From the NCBI RefSeq assembly GCF_905397435.1, contig NZ_CAJPVI010000014.1:62001-126000 (forward strand): a stretch of DNA of 64,000 bases, given 5' to 3'. The notes beneath the pieces were generated by a model. It saw only the letters and a list, made by a program, of their open reading frames with translations, did not search any database and was not told the origin of the DNA. Positions within the stretch are counted from its first letter, which is position 1, and the number at the start of each line of letters is the position of its first letter. Shown here one piece after another: positions 1-8,556 of this stretch. Source of the stretch: Cupriavidus numazuensis. Its GTDB lineage: Bacteria; Pseudomonadota; Gammaproteobacteria; Burkholderiales; Burkholderiaceae. Both the position numbers and the translations under genes were made by a program.

Positions 1-1
1 T

Positions 2-451
2 GACCGGCCAGGCATGGCGCAGGTCATGAAGGTCGTGAACAACATCATCATGGGGGCCAACCTCGTCGTCGCGGCCGAGGCCCTGAGCTTCGGCGCGCGG
101 GCGGGACTGGATGCCGACGCCATGCTCGGCGTCCTGCGTGGCGGTACCGGCCAGAGCTTTGCGGCATGCGAGATCCTGCAGCGCGGCATTGCCGGCACCT
201 TCGATTATGGCGCCGCATTGACGATACTGGACAAGGATATGACGCTCGGCCTGGCGGAAGCCCGTTCGCTCGAAGCCGTGATGCCCGCCATTGCGTCGGC
301 GCAGGAATCCTGGCATGCCGCTTACGAAGCCGGATTCGGCAGGGAGGACTTCACAGCGATCCTGAAGTATGTCGAGCAGCGGAACCGGACCCTGGTACGT
401 GCGCGGGCAGGCTGCGCCGATGCCACGCCATGCGAGCAGACTGAAGTCTGA
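2..451 (+). CDS. 3-hydroxyisobutyrate dehydrogenase-family NAD(P)-dependent oxidoreductase, C-terminal part (5' truncated by window)
   Basis: The reading frame is open from base 2, so the N-terminal Rossmann domain lies before the window and only about 149 C-terminal residues are visible. The fragment opens with the family's catalytic signature (G-M-A-Q-V-M-K-V-V-N-N), in which the Lys and second Asn are the active-site residues of beta-hydroxyacid dehydrogenases. It continues into the all-helical dimerisation domain (EALSFGARAGLD, then DKDMTLGLAEA). Members oxidise short beta-hydroxyacids (3-hydroxyisobutyrate, tartronate semialdehyde type) with NAD(P) in the cytosol; the substrate cannot be read here. 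The iclR-type gene starts 33 bases downstream on the same strand, so the two may be cotranscribed. Confidence 0.85.
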   Translation, partial: DRPGMAQVMKVVNNIIMGANLVVAAEALSFGARAGLDADAMLGVLRGGTGQSFAACEILQRGIAGTFDYGAALTILDKDMTLGLAEARSLEAVMPAIASAQESWHAAYEAGFGREDFTAILKYVEQRNRTLVRARAGCADATPCEQTEV

Positions 452-484
452 TTTCCAAAGGCTACAACGGAGGGGGAGGCCACC

Positions 485-1291
485 ATGTCCCAATCCTCGC
501 AGGTCGTCATGACGCTGGAACGCGGGCTTCAGGTATTGCGCGCGTTCCGTGCCGAGCGCGCACCGCTGAGCAACGGCGAATTGGCACGCCGCACGGGGTT
601 GTCCAGGGCCACCGTGTCGCGCCTTACTACCACGCTGCTTCGGCTGGGCTTCATCCGCCGGGTCGCGCAAGGTACGCAGTTTGAACTGGCGCCGGGTGCT
701 CTGGGCATCGGTCATGCCTATCTTGAGACCAATCCCGTCACGCGGCTGGTGCATCCCTACATGCAGCAGGTTGCCGACCGGCTCGACGTTTCCATGGCGC
801 TTGCCGTTCCCAACGACCTCGACATGCTCTACATCGCCTGTCGCACCAGCGCGCGTATCTCGACGCTGCGCCTCGGCGTCGGTTCGCTGCTGCCCATGGG
901 CTCGACTGCGATCGGCCGTGCATACCTATGGGGCCTTCCCCCTGGCCCGCAGGCGCAGTATCTCGCCGCGCTCATGGAGGCGGCGGGGCCGAAGGCGGCT
1001 GAGGCCAAGGCCAGCATTGAGGCCGCATTCGAGGACCTGAAGCGGAGCGGAACATGTCTGTCGATGGGGGAGTACCAGCGGAACGCATGGGGTGTGGCGC
1101 TGCCCATCCGCGTCGGCCGTGAGGCGACCCTCATGGCGTTGAATTTCGGCGCGGTCGGCCTGAACGTTGACCCGGACAGCATCCGACAAAACCTCGCACC
1201 GGCACTGAAAAATGCGGCGACGGAACTGACGGCGCTTCTTCAGGATGTCGATGTCGAGCCGCTGCCGAGCCGCTTTGGGCGAGAGGCGTGA
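485..1291 (+). CDS. IclR-family transcriptional regulator (first of four)
   Basis: The 268-residue protein has the normal IclR layout: an N-terminal winged helix-turn-helix (about residues 8-65, with ELARRTGLSRATVSRL as the HTH) followed by an effector-binding domain. The start is supported by a GGGGGAGG ribosome site a few bases upstream. It differs from the other three IclR proteins in the window: it lacks their N-terminal extension and their Y-R-L-x-A-x-x-L-S-L-G-Y-A linker. It probably controls the truncated dehydrogenase operon upstream or the hydrolase-BVMO unit downstream. IclR proteins bind short dyads as dimers or tetramers and can activate or repress. The family call is secure; the effector is unknown. 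Confidence 0.93.
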   Translation: MSQSSQVVMTLERGLQVLRAFRAERAPLSNGELARRTGLSRATVSRLTTTLLRLGFIRRVAQGTQFELAPGALGIGHAYLETNPVTRLVHPYMQQVADRLDVSMALAVPNDLDMLYIACRTSARISTLRLGVGSLLPMGSTAIGRAYLWGLPPGPQAQYLAALMEAAGPKAAEAKASIEAAFEDLKRSGTCLSMGEYQRNAWGVALPIRVGREATLMALNFGAVGLNVDPDSIRQNLAPALKNAATELTALLQDVDVEPLPSRFGREA

Positions 1292-1324
1292 CCGCACGCC
1301 ATCAGATAGCCAGGGGTTTGTGAA

Positions 1325-1356
1325 ACCGGGCAGGCTCTTCCCTCATCCTGCCCGGT
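1325..1356 (+). terminator. terminator-like hairpin after first iclR gene
   Basis: A perfect 10-bp stem, ACCGGGCAGG paired with CCTGCCCGGT, encloses a 12-base loop 33 bases after the iclR stop codon. No clear T-run follows on the plus strand, so it may be a weak or Rho-assisted terminator or an RNA-stabilising 3' hairpin. The rest of the 385-base gap (1292-1676) holds only the promoter at 1579-1640. Confidence 0.5.
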
Positions 1357-1578
1357 CCCTCGCCGATTCGGCAAGAACGCCGTTCCCACACGCCAGAAAG
1401 CTGACGTCCTAAGTTCGCGCCGAAGCTAGCGCGGGAGCGCGAGACCGAGGCGCAGCCGCCGGTCCAGCGCCAGCCTGTCCATCCCCTTGCTCCACCGCCT
1501 TCGCGGGCGGCAATCACAGCCGCCGCTTGTGATGCCATGCGCGCATTTCATCCGGGCGAGTGGCGTTCAGACAATAGC

Positions 1579-1640
1579 GTTCACTGTACGGAATGGCCGT
1601 CCGGCAACCATTGAAGGGCCTTGCACCGGGACCGTTTAAT
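1579..1640 (+). promoter_or_regulatory. predicted IclR-type operator and sigma-70 promoter of the hydrolase-BVMO operon
   Basis: The element GTTCACTGTACGGAA lies at 1579-1593. It is followed after 17 bases by a -35-like TTGAAG (1611-1616) and, with an 18-base spacer, a -10-like TTTAAT (1635-1640). The same core GTACGGAA with the same 16-17 base offset to a -35 box is found ahead of seven other units in this window. A position near -60 suits an activator. The regulator's identity is inferred from the density of IclR genes, not shown. Confidence 0.6.
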
Positions 1641-1676
1641 GGATCTCAGAACGACACCAGACCGGAGACGCCCAAC

Positions 1677-2621
1677 ATGACCGTCGATGCCGAGACCCAG
1701 GCTTTCATGGCGAAGCTTAGCGCTGCCGCTACCAAGCCCCGCCACCTGATGACGCCGGCGGAAGCCCGCGAGGCGTTCGGGCGGCTGCGCGGCATCCTCG
1801 CGCCGGGACCGGAACTGCGCGAGGTGCGCGACCTTGCAATTCCCGTCGAAGGCGGCGCCTTGCCTGTGCGGCTCTACGTGCCGGAAGGGCAACCGCCCGC
1901 GCTGCTGGTCTACTTTCACGGCGGCGGCTGGGTGGTCGGCGGCATCGAGGAATTCGATCCGCTGTGCCGCGAACTCGCCTCCGGCGCCGGCATCGCCGTG
2001 GCGCTGGTCGAGTATCGCAAGGCGCCCGAACATCCGTTCCCGGGCCCGGTCGAGGACGCCTGGCAGGCTGCGTGCTGGCTGTCGGCCATGCGCAGGGAAT
2101 TGCTCGGGGCGGAGTTGCCGCTGCTGGTTGGCGGCGACAGCGCCGGGGCCAACCTCGCCATTGCCACCACGCTGCGCGCCCGCGAAAAAGCGGGACCTGC
2201 CCTTGCCGGCCAATTGCTGGTGTACCCAGTCACGGATTGCCGTTTCGATCGTGCCTCTTACGTCGATCCCGCCAACCAGCTTCTCACTAACCGCGAGACG
2301 ATGCAGTGGTACTGGACGCAGTACGCGCATGACGAAGGTTCGCGCGCATCCATGCTGGCATCGCCTTGCCGCGCGCCCGACCTGTCCGGGTTGCCCGAAG
2401 CCATCGTGCTGACGGCAGAGCACGACGTGCTCCGCGACGAAGGCGAGGAGTACGCGGGCCGGCTGCGCGACGCCGGCGTGGCCGTCCATCACTGGCGCGC
2501 GCCGTCTCAGATGCATGGCTTCCTGATGATGCTCGGCATCCTGCCGGGCAGCAGGGAAGGCTTGCGTTTCGTTTGCGAGCGCCTGCGCGCCGTCGCCGCT
2601 GCCGCCTCAGCGGCAGCCTGA
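1677..2621 (+). CDS. alpha/beta hydrolase, HSL/acetyl-esterase type
   Basis: A 314-residue cytosolic esterase of the hormone-sensitive-lipase family. The oxyanion-hole motif HGGGW is at about 81-85 and the nucleophile elbow GDSAG at about 153-157 (Ser155); the acid (HDVLRDE region) and the His (Q-M-H-G-F) follow near the C-terminus. The ATG at 1677 is chosen because GGAGA stands just upstream and family homology begins there; the frame is open further upstream but without a ribosome site. It is the first gene after the predicted operator and is followed 38 bases later by a BVMO, so it probably hydrolyses the ester or lactone that the BVMO makes (inference). Confidence 0.9.
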   Translation: MTVDAETQAFMAKLSAAATKPRHLMTPAEAREAFGRLRGILAPGPELREVRDLAIPVEGGALPVRLYVPEGQPPALLVYFHGGGWVVGGIEEFDPLCRELASGAGIAVALVEYRKAPEHPFPGPVEDAWQAACWLSAMRRELLGAELPLLVGGDSAGANLAIATTLRAREKAGPALAGQLLVYPVTDCRFDRASYVDPANQLLTNRETMQWYWTQYAHDEGSRASMLASPCRAPDLSGLPEAIVLTAEHDVLRDEGEEYAGRLRDAGVAVHHWRAPSQMHGFLMMLGILPGSREGLRFVCERLRAVAAAASAAA

Positions 2622-2659
2622 TTTCCCACCCATTTCGCACTTTTCAAGGAGACAGCCTC

Positions 2660-4360
2660 ATGGGCCAAGACTCGACTATTCTCGACGCCGTGATCGTCGG
2701 ATCCGGTTTCGCCGGGCTATATGCCATCAAGCGCCTGAGAGACGCAGGCTTTTCCATCCAGGCGTTCGAGGCCGGTGATGGCATCGGCGGCACCTGGTAC
2801 TGGAACCGTTATCCCGGTGCCCGGGTGGACCTCGAGTGCTGGGACTACTCGTACTCGTTCTCGCCCGAACTGCAGGACGAATGGGACTGGCCGGAGCGCT
2901 ACCCGACCTCATCGGAACTGATGCGCTACCTGAACCACGTGGCCGACCGCTTCCATCTGCGTGAGTCGATCCAGTTCAATACGAAGGTGACCTCGGCCGT
3001 GTTCGACGAGCAGGCCAATCTCTGGAACGTCACGACGTCCTACGGCAAGACGGTGAAGGCGCGCTTCTTCGTGCCCGCAACCGGTGTCCTGTCGGTGCCG
3101 AAGCCGCCCGAGATCCCGGGCATCGAGACGTTTGGCGGCCAGACCTACCACACCGGCCGCTGGCCGCACCACGAAGTCGATTTCACCAACAAGCGCGTCG
3201 GCGTGATCGGTACAGGCTCGTCCGGTATCCAGGTGATCCAGGCGCTGGCCGGCAAGTGCAAGCACCTCACGGTATTCCAGCGTACCGCGGTCTTCGTGGT
3301 GCCGGCCAAGAACCACCCCCTGACTCCGGCGATGCGCGCACGGGTGCGCGCCACTTACGGCGAGCGCCGCGCCATCAGCCGACTCACGCGCTTTGGCATC
3401 GCGGTGCCGATGTCATCGGAATCGGCGGTCGAGGCCACTGTCGAGGAACGCCAGAAGAAGTACGAAAACGCCTGGGAGAACAGCCAGCTTCTCGGTTTCC
3501 GCATGTGCTACGGCGACATTCTCGCCGACGAGGCCGCCAACGAAACGGTGGCGGAGTTCATCCGCGGCAAGATCCGCGAGATCGTCAAGAAGCCGGATGT
3601 TGCGGAGAAGCTGCTGCCGCGCGGTTTCCCGTTCGGCACCAAGCGTCCGTGCCTGGGCGACACCTACTACAGCGTCTACAACCGCGACGATGTCGAGCTG
3701 GTTGACCTGCGTGCCACGCCGATCGAGCGCATCGTGCCTGAAGGCGTGGTGACCAGCGACGGGCTGCACGAGTTGGACGTGCTGATCTGCGCAACGGGCT
3801 ACGACGCGCTGACCGGTGCGCTGACGCAGATCGACGTGCGCGGCCTGGGCGGACGCAAGCTGACCGACAAGTGGTCGGAGGGTGCCAAGACCTATCTCGG
3901 CCTGATGACTGCCGGCTTTCCGAACCTGTTCACCGTGACCGGTCCGGGCAGTCCTGGTCCGTTGGCCAATATGTCGATGAGCATTGAGCAGCATGTGGAC
4001 TGGATTACGCACTGTATGGAACATCTGCGCGATCACAACATCGACCGCATCGAGGCAGGCCAACACGCCGAAGAGGCATGGATGCAGCACGTGCAGGAGA
4101 TCGTCAGCCGCACGCTGTACCTGAAGGCGAATTCCTGGTACCTGGGCGCCAACGTACCGGGCAAGCCGCAGGTATTCCTGCCATACCTTGGTGGCCATGG
4201 AACCTACCGCAAGAAGTGTGACGATGTGGCTGCGGCCGGCTACGAGGGCTTTGTCCTGCGTCATCGGGCGGAGAGCGAGGCTGCCAATGAACCTGTCAAC
4301 GCAGGCCACGGTGAAGCGGCGCGGTCCGCGGCTGCCGGCATGCTGGGAGGTGGGGCATGA
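2660..4360 (+). CDS. Baeyer-Villiger-type flavin monooxygenase
   Basis: A 566-residue class B flavoprotein monooxygenase. It shows the FAD-binding GSGFAG (14-19), the BVMO signature GGTWYWNRYPG followed by ARVD (43-57), the diagnostic FGGQTYHTGRWP (158-169, fitting FxGxxxHxxxWP) and the NADPH-binding GTGSSG (184-189). Such enzymes use NADPH and O2 to insert oxygen next to a carbonyl, giving esters or lactones. An AAGGAGA ribosome site precedes the ATG. The stop overlaps the next SDR start by four bases (ATGA), which indicates translational coupling. Together with the flanking esterase and SDRs this is a textbook alcohol-ketone-ester-acid module; the actual ketone is unknown. Confidence 0.93.
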   Translation: MGQDSTILDAVIVGSGFAGLYAIKRLRDAGFSIQAFEAGDGIGGTWYWNRYPGARVDLECWDYSYSFSPELQDEWDWPERYPTSSELMRYLNHVADRFHLRESIQFNTKVTSAVFDEQANLWNVTTSYGKTVKARFFVPATGVLSVPKPPEIPGIETFGGQTYHTGRWPHHEVDFTNKRVGVIGTGSSGIQVIQALAGKCKHLTVFQRTAVFVVPAKNHPLTPAMRARVRATYGERRAISRLTRFGIAVPMSSESAVEATVEERQKKYENAWENSQLLGFRMCYGDILADEAANETVAEFIRGKIREIVKKPDVAEKLLPRGFPFGTKRPCLGDTYYSVYNRDDVELVDLRATPIERIVPEGVVTSDGLHELDVLICATGYDALTGALTQIDVRGLGGRKLTDKWSEGAKTYLGLMTAGFPNLFTVTGPGSPGPLANMSMSIEQHVDWITHCMEHLRDHNIDRIEAGQHAEEAWMQHVQEIVSRTLYLKANSWYLGANVPGKPQVFLPYLGGHGTYRKKCDDVAAAGYEGFVLRHRAESEAANEPVNAGHGEAARSAAAGMLGGGA

Positions 4361-5145
4361 ACGGGGCCGCAAGCATGAACGATCGGAAGGGACGACTGGC
4401 GGGCAAGGTCGCCTATATCACGGGCGCCGGTGCCGGCATCGGACGCGCGGCGGCCGAACTGTTCGCGAGCGAAGGCGCGACCGTGATTGTCGCGGAGTTC
4501 AACGCGGCAGCCGGACGCGCGGTCGTGGAAGCCATCGTGGGCGCCGGCGGCAGCGCGCACTTTGTGCAGACCGATGTGACGAGCGAGGAAAGCGTGCGCG
4601 AGTCCATCGCGGCGGCGGTAGAACTAGGCGGCCGCATCGACGTGCTCTACAACAATGCAGGCGGCTCCAGCGGTGCCGACGCGCAGGTGACCGACTGCCC
4701 GGCCGACGAATTCTGGCGCGCCGTCAAGGTCGACCTGTTCGGCACGTGGGTGACCTGCAAATATGGCATCGCCGCGATGATGAAGACCGGCGGCGGCTCG
4801 GTGATCAACAGCAGTTCCGTTTTCGCGCTGGTGGGTACGCGCAGCAAGGATGCCTATACGGCCGCGAAGGGCGGGGTGTCCGCCATCACGCGGTCCATGG
4901 CCGTCGAGTACGCACCGCACGGCATTCGCGTCAACGCCATTGCGCCGGCGGTAACCGTGACCGAGCGGGTGCAGGGCCTGATCGCCTCGCAGCCCGAGGT
5001 GATCCGTAACACCAGCGAACGCCAGTTGCTTGGTCTGGTCAAGCCGGCCGAGGTCGCGCGCGCGGCGCTGTATTTCGCATCGGATGACTCCGTGACCACG
5101 ACGGGACAGATTCTGCCTATCGACGGCGGATTCTCGATTTCCTGA
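4357..5145 (+). CDS. SDR-family NAD(P)-dependent oxidoreductase
   Basis: A 262-residue classical short-chain dehydrogenase. It has the cofactor motif TGAGAGIG (22-29), NNAG (99-102), catalytic Ser near 152-154, and Tyr167 and Lys171 in YTAAK. The C-terminal G-Q-I-L-P-I-D-G-G is typical of the 3-oxoacyl-ACP-reductase-like group. The ATG overlaps the BVMO stop and has GGGAGG ahead of it; an in-frame ATG at 4375 is a weaker alternative. In this operon it most likely interconverts the alcohol and the ketone that feeds the BVMO (inference from context). Confidence 0.9.
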   Translation: MNGAASMNDRKGRLAGKVAYITGAGAGIGRAAAELFASEGATVIVAEFNAAAGRAVVEAIVGAGGSAHFVQTDVTSEESVRESIAAAVELGGRIDVLYNNAGGSSGADAQVTDCPADEFWRAVKVDLFGTWVTCKYGIAAMMKTGGGSVINSSSVFALVGTRSKDAYTAAKGGVSAITRSMAVEYAPHGIRVNAIAPAVTVTERVQGLIASQPEVIRNTSERQLLGLVKPAEVARAALYFASDDSVTTTGQILPIDGGFSIS

Positions 5146-5187
5146 CCCGGAAACGGTCGCCAAAACCTACATATCCGGAGGAGACAC

Positions 5188-6408
5188 ATGAGAACCATAA
5201 TGACCGCGGCCCTGTGCGGCCTGTTTGCCACGGCAGTTGCAGCCCAGACCCCCGTGGCCGGCCAGCCCATCCGCATCGCCGGCGCACTCGATCTCAGCGG
5301 TGCGGCAGCCGACGTGGGCAAGGACGCGCTCGCCGGCGCCCAGTACGCCGTCGATGAACTCAACAGCAAAGGTGGCGTGCAGGGACGCAAGCTCGAACTC
5401 GTGTTTCGTGACAGCGCTAGCAATCCGCAAAAGGGCGTCAGCCAGGCCACGGCGCTGCTGCAGGAAGGCGCCGCAATGCTCCTGTCGCCGCAGTCGTCCG
5501 CCGGTGCGCTGGCAGTCAGCAAGGTGGTCGCCGCGAAGATGAAGGTGCCGACCTGCGTGGGTACGTCGATCGCCGACGACATCACGATGAAGGACTTCAA
5601 CCCCTACGTCTATTCGGTCACCCCGACTTCCTACATGGAAGGCCGTGCACAGGCGGCGCGGTTTGCCAAGCTGCCGTACAAGCGCTATGCGCTGCTGAGC
5701 GCCGACTACGCCGGGGGGCGGGCGGGGGTGAACCGGTTCAAGGAGTTCCTGAAGGAACTGAACCCGCAAGTGGAATTCGTGGTCGAGGAGTACCCGAAGT
5801 TCGGCGCCACCGATTACACCGCTTCGATCAACAAGATCCTCGCGGCCAAGCCGGATTACGTCTTCTCGATCCTGTTCGGCTCGGATCTGCTCACATTCTC
5901 GCGTCAGGCAGGCTCGCTGGGCTTTTTCAAGCAGATCAACAACCGCTTTATCTCGCTCTATGACTTCAACACGCTGAAGGCAATGGGGGGTAGCGCCCCG
6001 ATCGGAACCGAAGGATGGCAACGCGCCCCGGCCAATCAGTTTCGCAAGGGCGATCCCGAGGCCAAGGCGTTCGTCGATGGTTACAAGGCGAAGACCGGCA
6101 GCTACCCGTCGGACTGGACCGTGATGACATACGATTGCGTCACGACGTGGGCGCAGGCCGCGAACCTTGCAAAGTCCACCGATGCGGCGTCGGTGATGCG
6201 GGCCATTGAAAGCGGTGAGTTCAACTCGCCGCGTGGCAAGTACCGCTTCGCGAAGTACGACCACCAGGCCGACGTGCCCGTGTACTTCGGCAAAGTGGCG
6301 CAGGACAAGGACCTTGGCCAGCCCGTGCTGGCGATCGAAGACACCATCGCCGGCTCGGTGTCGCGGCCGAGCGAGGCCGCGGTGCAAAAGACCCGGCGCA
6401 CCGAGTGA
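5188..6408 (+). CDS. ABC transporter substrate-binding protein, Liv/Peripla_BP_6 type
   Basis: A 406-residue periplasmic binding protein with an N-terminal signal peptide of about 20 residues (hydrophobic core, A-V-A-A-Q cleavage region) and the two-lobed Leu/Ile/Val-binding fold (IRIAGALDLSGAAADVGKD at the start of the mature chain). GGAGGAG precedes the ATG. It has no adjacent permease, but livHMGF begins 2.1 kb downstream under the same type of operator, so it probably delivers the pathway substrate to that importer. Binding proteins of this type in Burkholderiales often carry aromatic or alicyclic acids rather than amino acids. Confidence 0.9.
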   Translation: MRTIMTAALCGLFATAVAAQTPVAGQPIRIAGALDLSGAAADVGKDALAGAQYAVDELNSKGGVQGRKLELVFRDSASNPQKGVSQATALLQEGAAMLLSPQSSAGALAVSKVVAAKMKVPTCVGTSIADDITMKDFNPYVYSVTPTSYMEGRAQAARFAKLPYKRYALLSADYAGGRAGVNRFKEFLKELNPQVEFVVEEYPKFGATDYTASINKILAAKPDYVFSILFGSDLLTFSRQAGSLGFFKQINNRFISLYDFNTLKAMGGSAPIGTEGWQRAPANQFRKGDPEAKAFVDGYKAKTGSYPSDWTVMTYDCVTTWAQAANLAKSTDAASVMRAIESGEFNSPRGKYRFAKYDHQADVPVYFGKVAQDKDLGQPVLAIEDTIAGSVSRPSEAAVQKTRRTE

Positions 6409-6415
6409 GTCAGAC

Positions 6416-7189
6416 ATGGATCTTGGACTGAAGGGGCGGAAGGTCCTGGTGACCGGCGCCTCCCAGGGTATCGGCGAGGGTCTTGCACGGGCCTTTGCCG
6501 AGGAGGGCTGCGATCTGCTGCTGGTGGCGCGCTCGGGCGCGCGCCTGGAAGGCCTGGCCGGTGCCCTGAGGGAACAGCATGGTGTGGCGGTCGATGTGTT
6601 CGCCATCGACATGACGGCGCCGGGCGCTATCTCCGAGGTGGCCGCGTTCGGTGCTGATGCCGATGTGCTGGTCAACAACGCCGGCAGCATTCCGGGCGGC
6701 AATCTCTGGCAGGTGGACGAGAGCGCGTGGCGCAACGGCTGGGAGCTGAAGGTATTCGGCTACATCCACCTGACGCGGTTGATGTACACGGCGATGAAAG
6801 CGCGCGGCGCAGGTGTGATCCTCAACAACATCGGCAACGGCGGCGAGAACTTCGATTTCGACTATATCGCCGGTACCACCGGCAACGCGGCGCTGATGGC
6901 CTTCACGCGCGCACTCGGGGGCCGCAGCCTCGACGATGGCATCCGCGTGCTGGGCATCAATCCCGGGCCGGTCGACACGGAGCGCATTCGCAAGGTGCTG
7001 AGTGCCCGCGCCGGGGAGACGGGCGATGGCGTCCAGGCCGCGCTGGATCGCATGCCGCTGCGGCGTCCGGCGACGGTCGCCGAGGTCGCTGACCTGTTCG
7101 TCTATCTCGCATCCGACCGGTCGCGCTATACCAGCGGGACGATCATCACGGTAGACGGCGGACTTACCTCGCGGCGGACGATCGCATAG
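6416..7189 (+). CDS. SDR-family oxidoreductase with atypical active site
   Basis: A 257-residue SDR that starts seven bases after the binding-protein gene. The cofactor motif TGASQGIG (13-20) and NNAG are intact. In the catalytic segment the usual Ser site is within N-N-I-G-N-G-G and the Tyr is followed by I-A-G-T, so the Lys of YxxxK is replaced. The following GNAALMAFTRALGG is conserved in a recognisable SDR subgroup, so this looks like a subfamily trait rather than decay. Its reaction is uncertain: it could be a dehydrogenase with altered proton relay or a non-redox SDR. It is the last gene before a hairpin. Confidence 0.85.
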   Translation: MDLGLKGRKVLVTGASQGIGEGLARAFAEEGCDLLLVARSGARLEGLAGALREQHGVAVDVFAIDMTAPGAISEVAAFGADADVLVNNAGSIPGGNLWQVDESAWRNGWELKVFGYIHLTRLMYTAMKARGAGVILNNIGNGGENFDFDYIAGTTGNAALMAFTRALGGRSLDDGIRVLGINPGPVDTERIRKVLSARAGETGDGVQAALDRMPLRRPATVAEVADLFVYLASDRSRYTSGTIITVDGGLTSRRTIA

Positions 7190-7208
7190 GTCCGCCTGGC
7201 GAGCAGGG

Positions 7209-7246
7209 TGGCAAGGGCTGCGGGCTAATCCCCATGTCCCTTGCCA
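7209..7246 (+). terminator. hairpin between SDR and second iclR gene
   Basis: A perfect 9-bp stem, TGGCAAGGG with CCCTTGCCA, has a 20-base loop containing a smaller GGG/CCC pairing. It stands 20 bases after the SDR stop. No T-run follows, so termination strength is uncertain; it may lower expression of the iclR gene relative to the catabolic genes. Confidence 0.4.
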
Positions 7247-7333
7247 ACGCGCATGTCAAAATGGATGGCAAGTCGGCCCGCTGACGGGCACCTGCCGCGA
7301 CGGTTGCGAGCAGAGAAGAAAACGGAGACTGCC

Positions 7334-8188
7334 ATGCTGCACCCCTTTTCCGTGAGGCCCAAGGGTCACCGCTATCAGTTTCAGGCCAGCAAGACGGGCC
7401 CGCGTCCGCCGCGCGAGGACCGCGTGGAAAGCGACGTGATGGTGACGCCGCTCGCACGCGGCCTGGCCGTGCTTGCGGCCTTCAGCAGCAAGCGGGATTG
7501 GCTCGGCAATAAGGAGATTGCACTGGAAGCCGGCATTCCCGGTCCGACCGTGTCGCGCCTGCTCCACTCGCTGGTCGAACTCGGCTATGTGCACTATGAC
7601 GCGGGACGCCGCAAGTACCGGCTGGCGGCACCGGCCCTGACACTTGGATACGCCGCGGTGGCCGAGGGCGAAATACAGGTCGCGGCCCGCACCGACATGC
7701 AGAAGTTCGCTGATGCCACCGATTCCTACTTCATGCTCGGCACGCGCGACCGCCTCGACGTGGTCGTGATCGATACCCGCGTGGGCCGCGATGCGAAACT
7801 CGCGATCGATATGAGCCCCGGCACGCGCCTGAGCCTCGCCGGTTCGGTAGCGGGCGCTGCGCTGCTGTCGGCGTTGCCCGAACTGGAACGCTGCTACCTG
7901 GAGGGCGTGCTGGCGCACAAGGGCGGGGCAGAGTGGCCATCGCAGCGTCGGCGCATGGCCGAGAAGATTTCGCAGATCCGCGACACGGGCTTCGCCACTT
8001 CGCTTGGGGAGTGGGTGCCGGAGATATCGTCGGTATCGGTCCCGCTGTGCCTGCCGGAACATCCTCCCTGGGTGCTGTCCTGCATCGGGCTGACTACCCA
8101 GTTGACGAGGCCGCGCGTGGAGCGCGAGATCGGTCCGCGCCTGGTGGCGATGGCGCAATCGCTGCGCGAGCGACTGCTGGCCGACTGA
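7334..8188 (+). CDS. IclR-family transcriptional regulator (second)
   Basis: A 284-residue IclR protein. The start at 7334 has ACGGAGA upstream. About 30 residues precede the winged HTH, which begins at VTPLARGLAVLAAF and carries GIPGPTVSRLLHSLVELGYV as recognition region. The linker Y-R-L-A-A-P-A-L-T-L-G-Y-A-A and the effector domain closely resemble the IclR genes at 11960 and 13600, so these three are tandem paralogues. It lies between the hydrolase-BVMO unit and livHMGF, both preceded by the predicted shared operator, and is a good candidate to bind it. Confidence 0.93.
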   Translation: MLHPFSVRPKGHRYQFQASKTGPRPPREDRVESDVMVTPLARGLAVLAAFSSKRDWLGNKEIALEAGIPGPTVSRLLHSLVELGYVHYDAGRRKYRLAAPALTLGYAAVAEGEIQVAARTDMQKFADATDSYFMLGTRDRLDVVVIDTRVGRDAKLAIDMSPGTRLSLAGSVAGAALLSALPELERCYLEGVLAHKGGAEWPSQRRRMAEKISQIRDTGFATSLGEWVPEISSVSVPLCLPEHPPWVLSCIGLTTQLTRPRVEREIGPRLVAMAQSLRERLLAD

Positions 8189-8229
8189 AAGCATCGGAAC
8201 AACAAGAGACTGGCAAGAGGCGGAACACA

Positions 8230-8267
8230 AGATGGCGGGGCACGGCGGCAGCTGTGTCCCGCCATCT
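8230..8267 (+). terminator. terminator-like hairpin after second iclR gene
   Basis: AGATGGCGGG pairs perfectly with CCCGCCATCT; a G-T pair and CAC/GTG extend the stem to 14 bp around a 10-base loop. It begins 42 bases after the iclR stop. No U-run follows. It separates this transcript from the livHMGF promoter in the same 368-base gap. Confidence 0.55.
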
Positions 8268-8405
8268 CGTTAACGACCACCGTAGTTCACCGCGCGTGCG
8301 GTCGAGCAGGTCGACGCCGCCCGCCGCCGGGCATCCCCGCATGTCTGCCACGCTTGCGCCGATCCGGCTGGAATGCGGATGGCGAGACCGCCGACACAAT
8401 GCCTG

Positions 8406-8467
8406 TTCCAAAGTACGGAAGGTCCGCGCCCCACGCATTGTCGGCGCGATGGCCCCGCTCCTACCCT
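8406..8467 (+). promoter_or_regulatory. predicted IclR-type operator and promoter of livHMGF
   Basis: TTCCAAAGTACGGAA (8406-8420) is a TTCC-N7-GGAA dyad. Seventeen bases later comes TTGTCG (8438-8443) and, after 18 bases, TACCCT (8462-8467). This is the best-formed copy of the repeated element and sits about 90 bases before the expected leader of livH. Confidence 0.6.
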
Positions 8468-8556
8468 GCCTTCACAACATCCACGCCCGCGCGGGCAAGT
8501 GGAGACGAACGTGCGGCAATCAGGCCCGACGCAAGCGTTGGGCAAGGAGGAGACGG

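Noticed and set aside
1302..1538. 78-codon frame on the minus strand in the first gap
   Set aside because: No ribosome site, unusual Trp/Gly/Arg composition, and it overlaps the terminator-like hairpin.
5167..6735. Open frame of over 500 codons on the minus strand
   Set aside because: It lies opposite the signal-peptide-bearing binding protein and an SDR, and its composition is that of a shadow frame.
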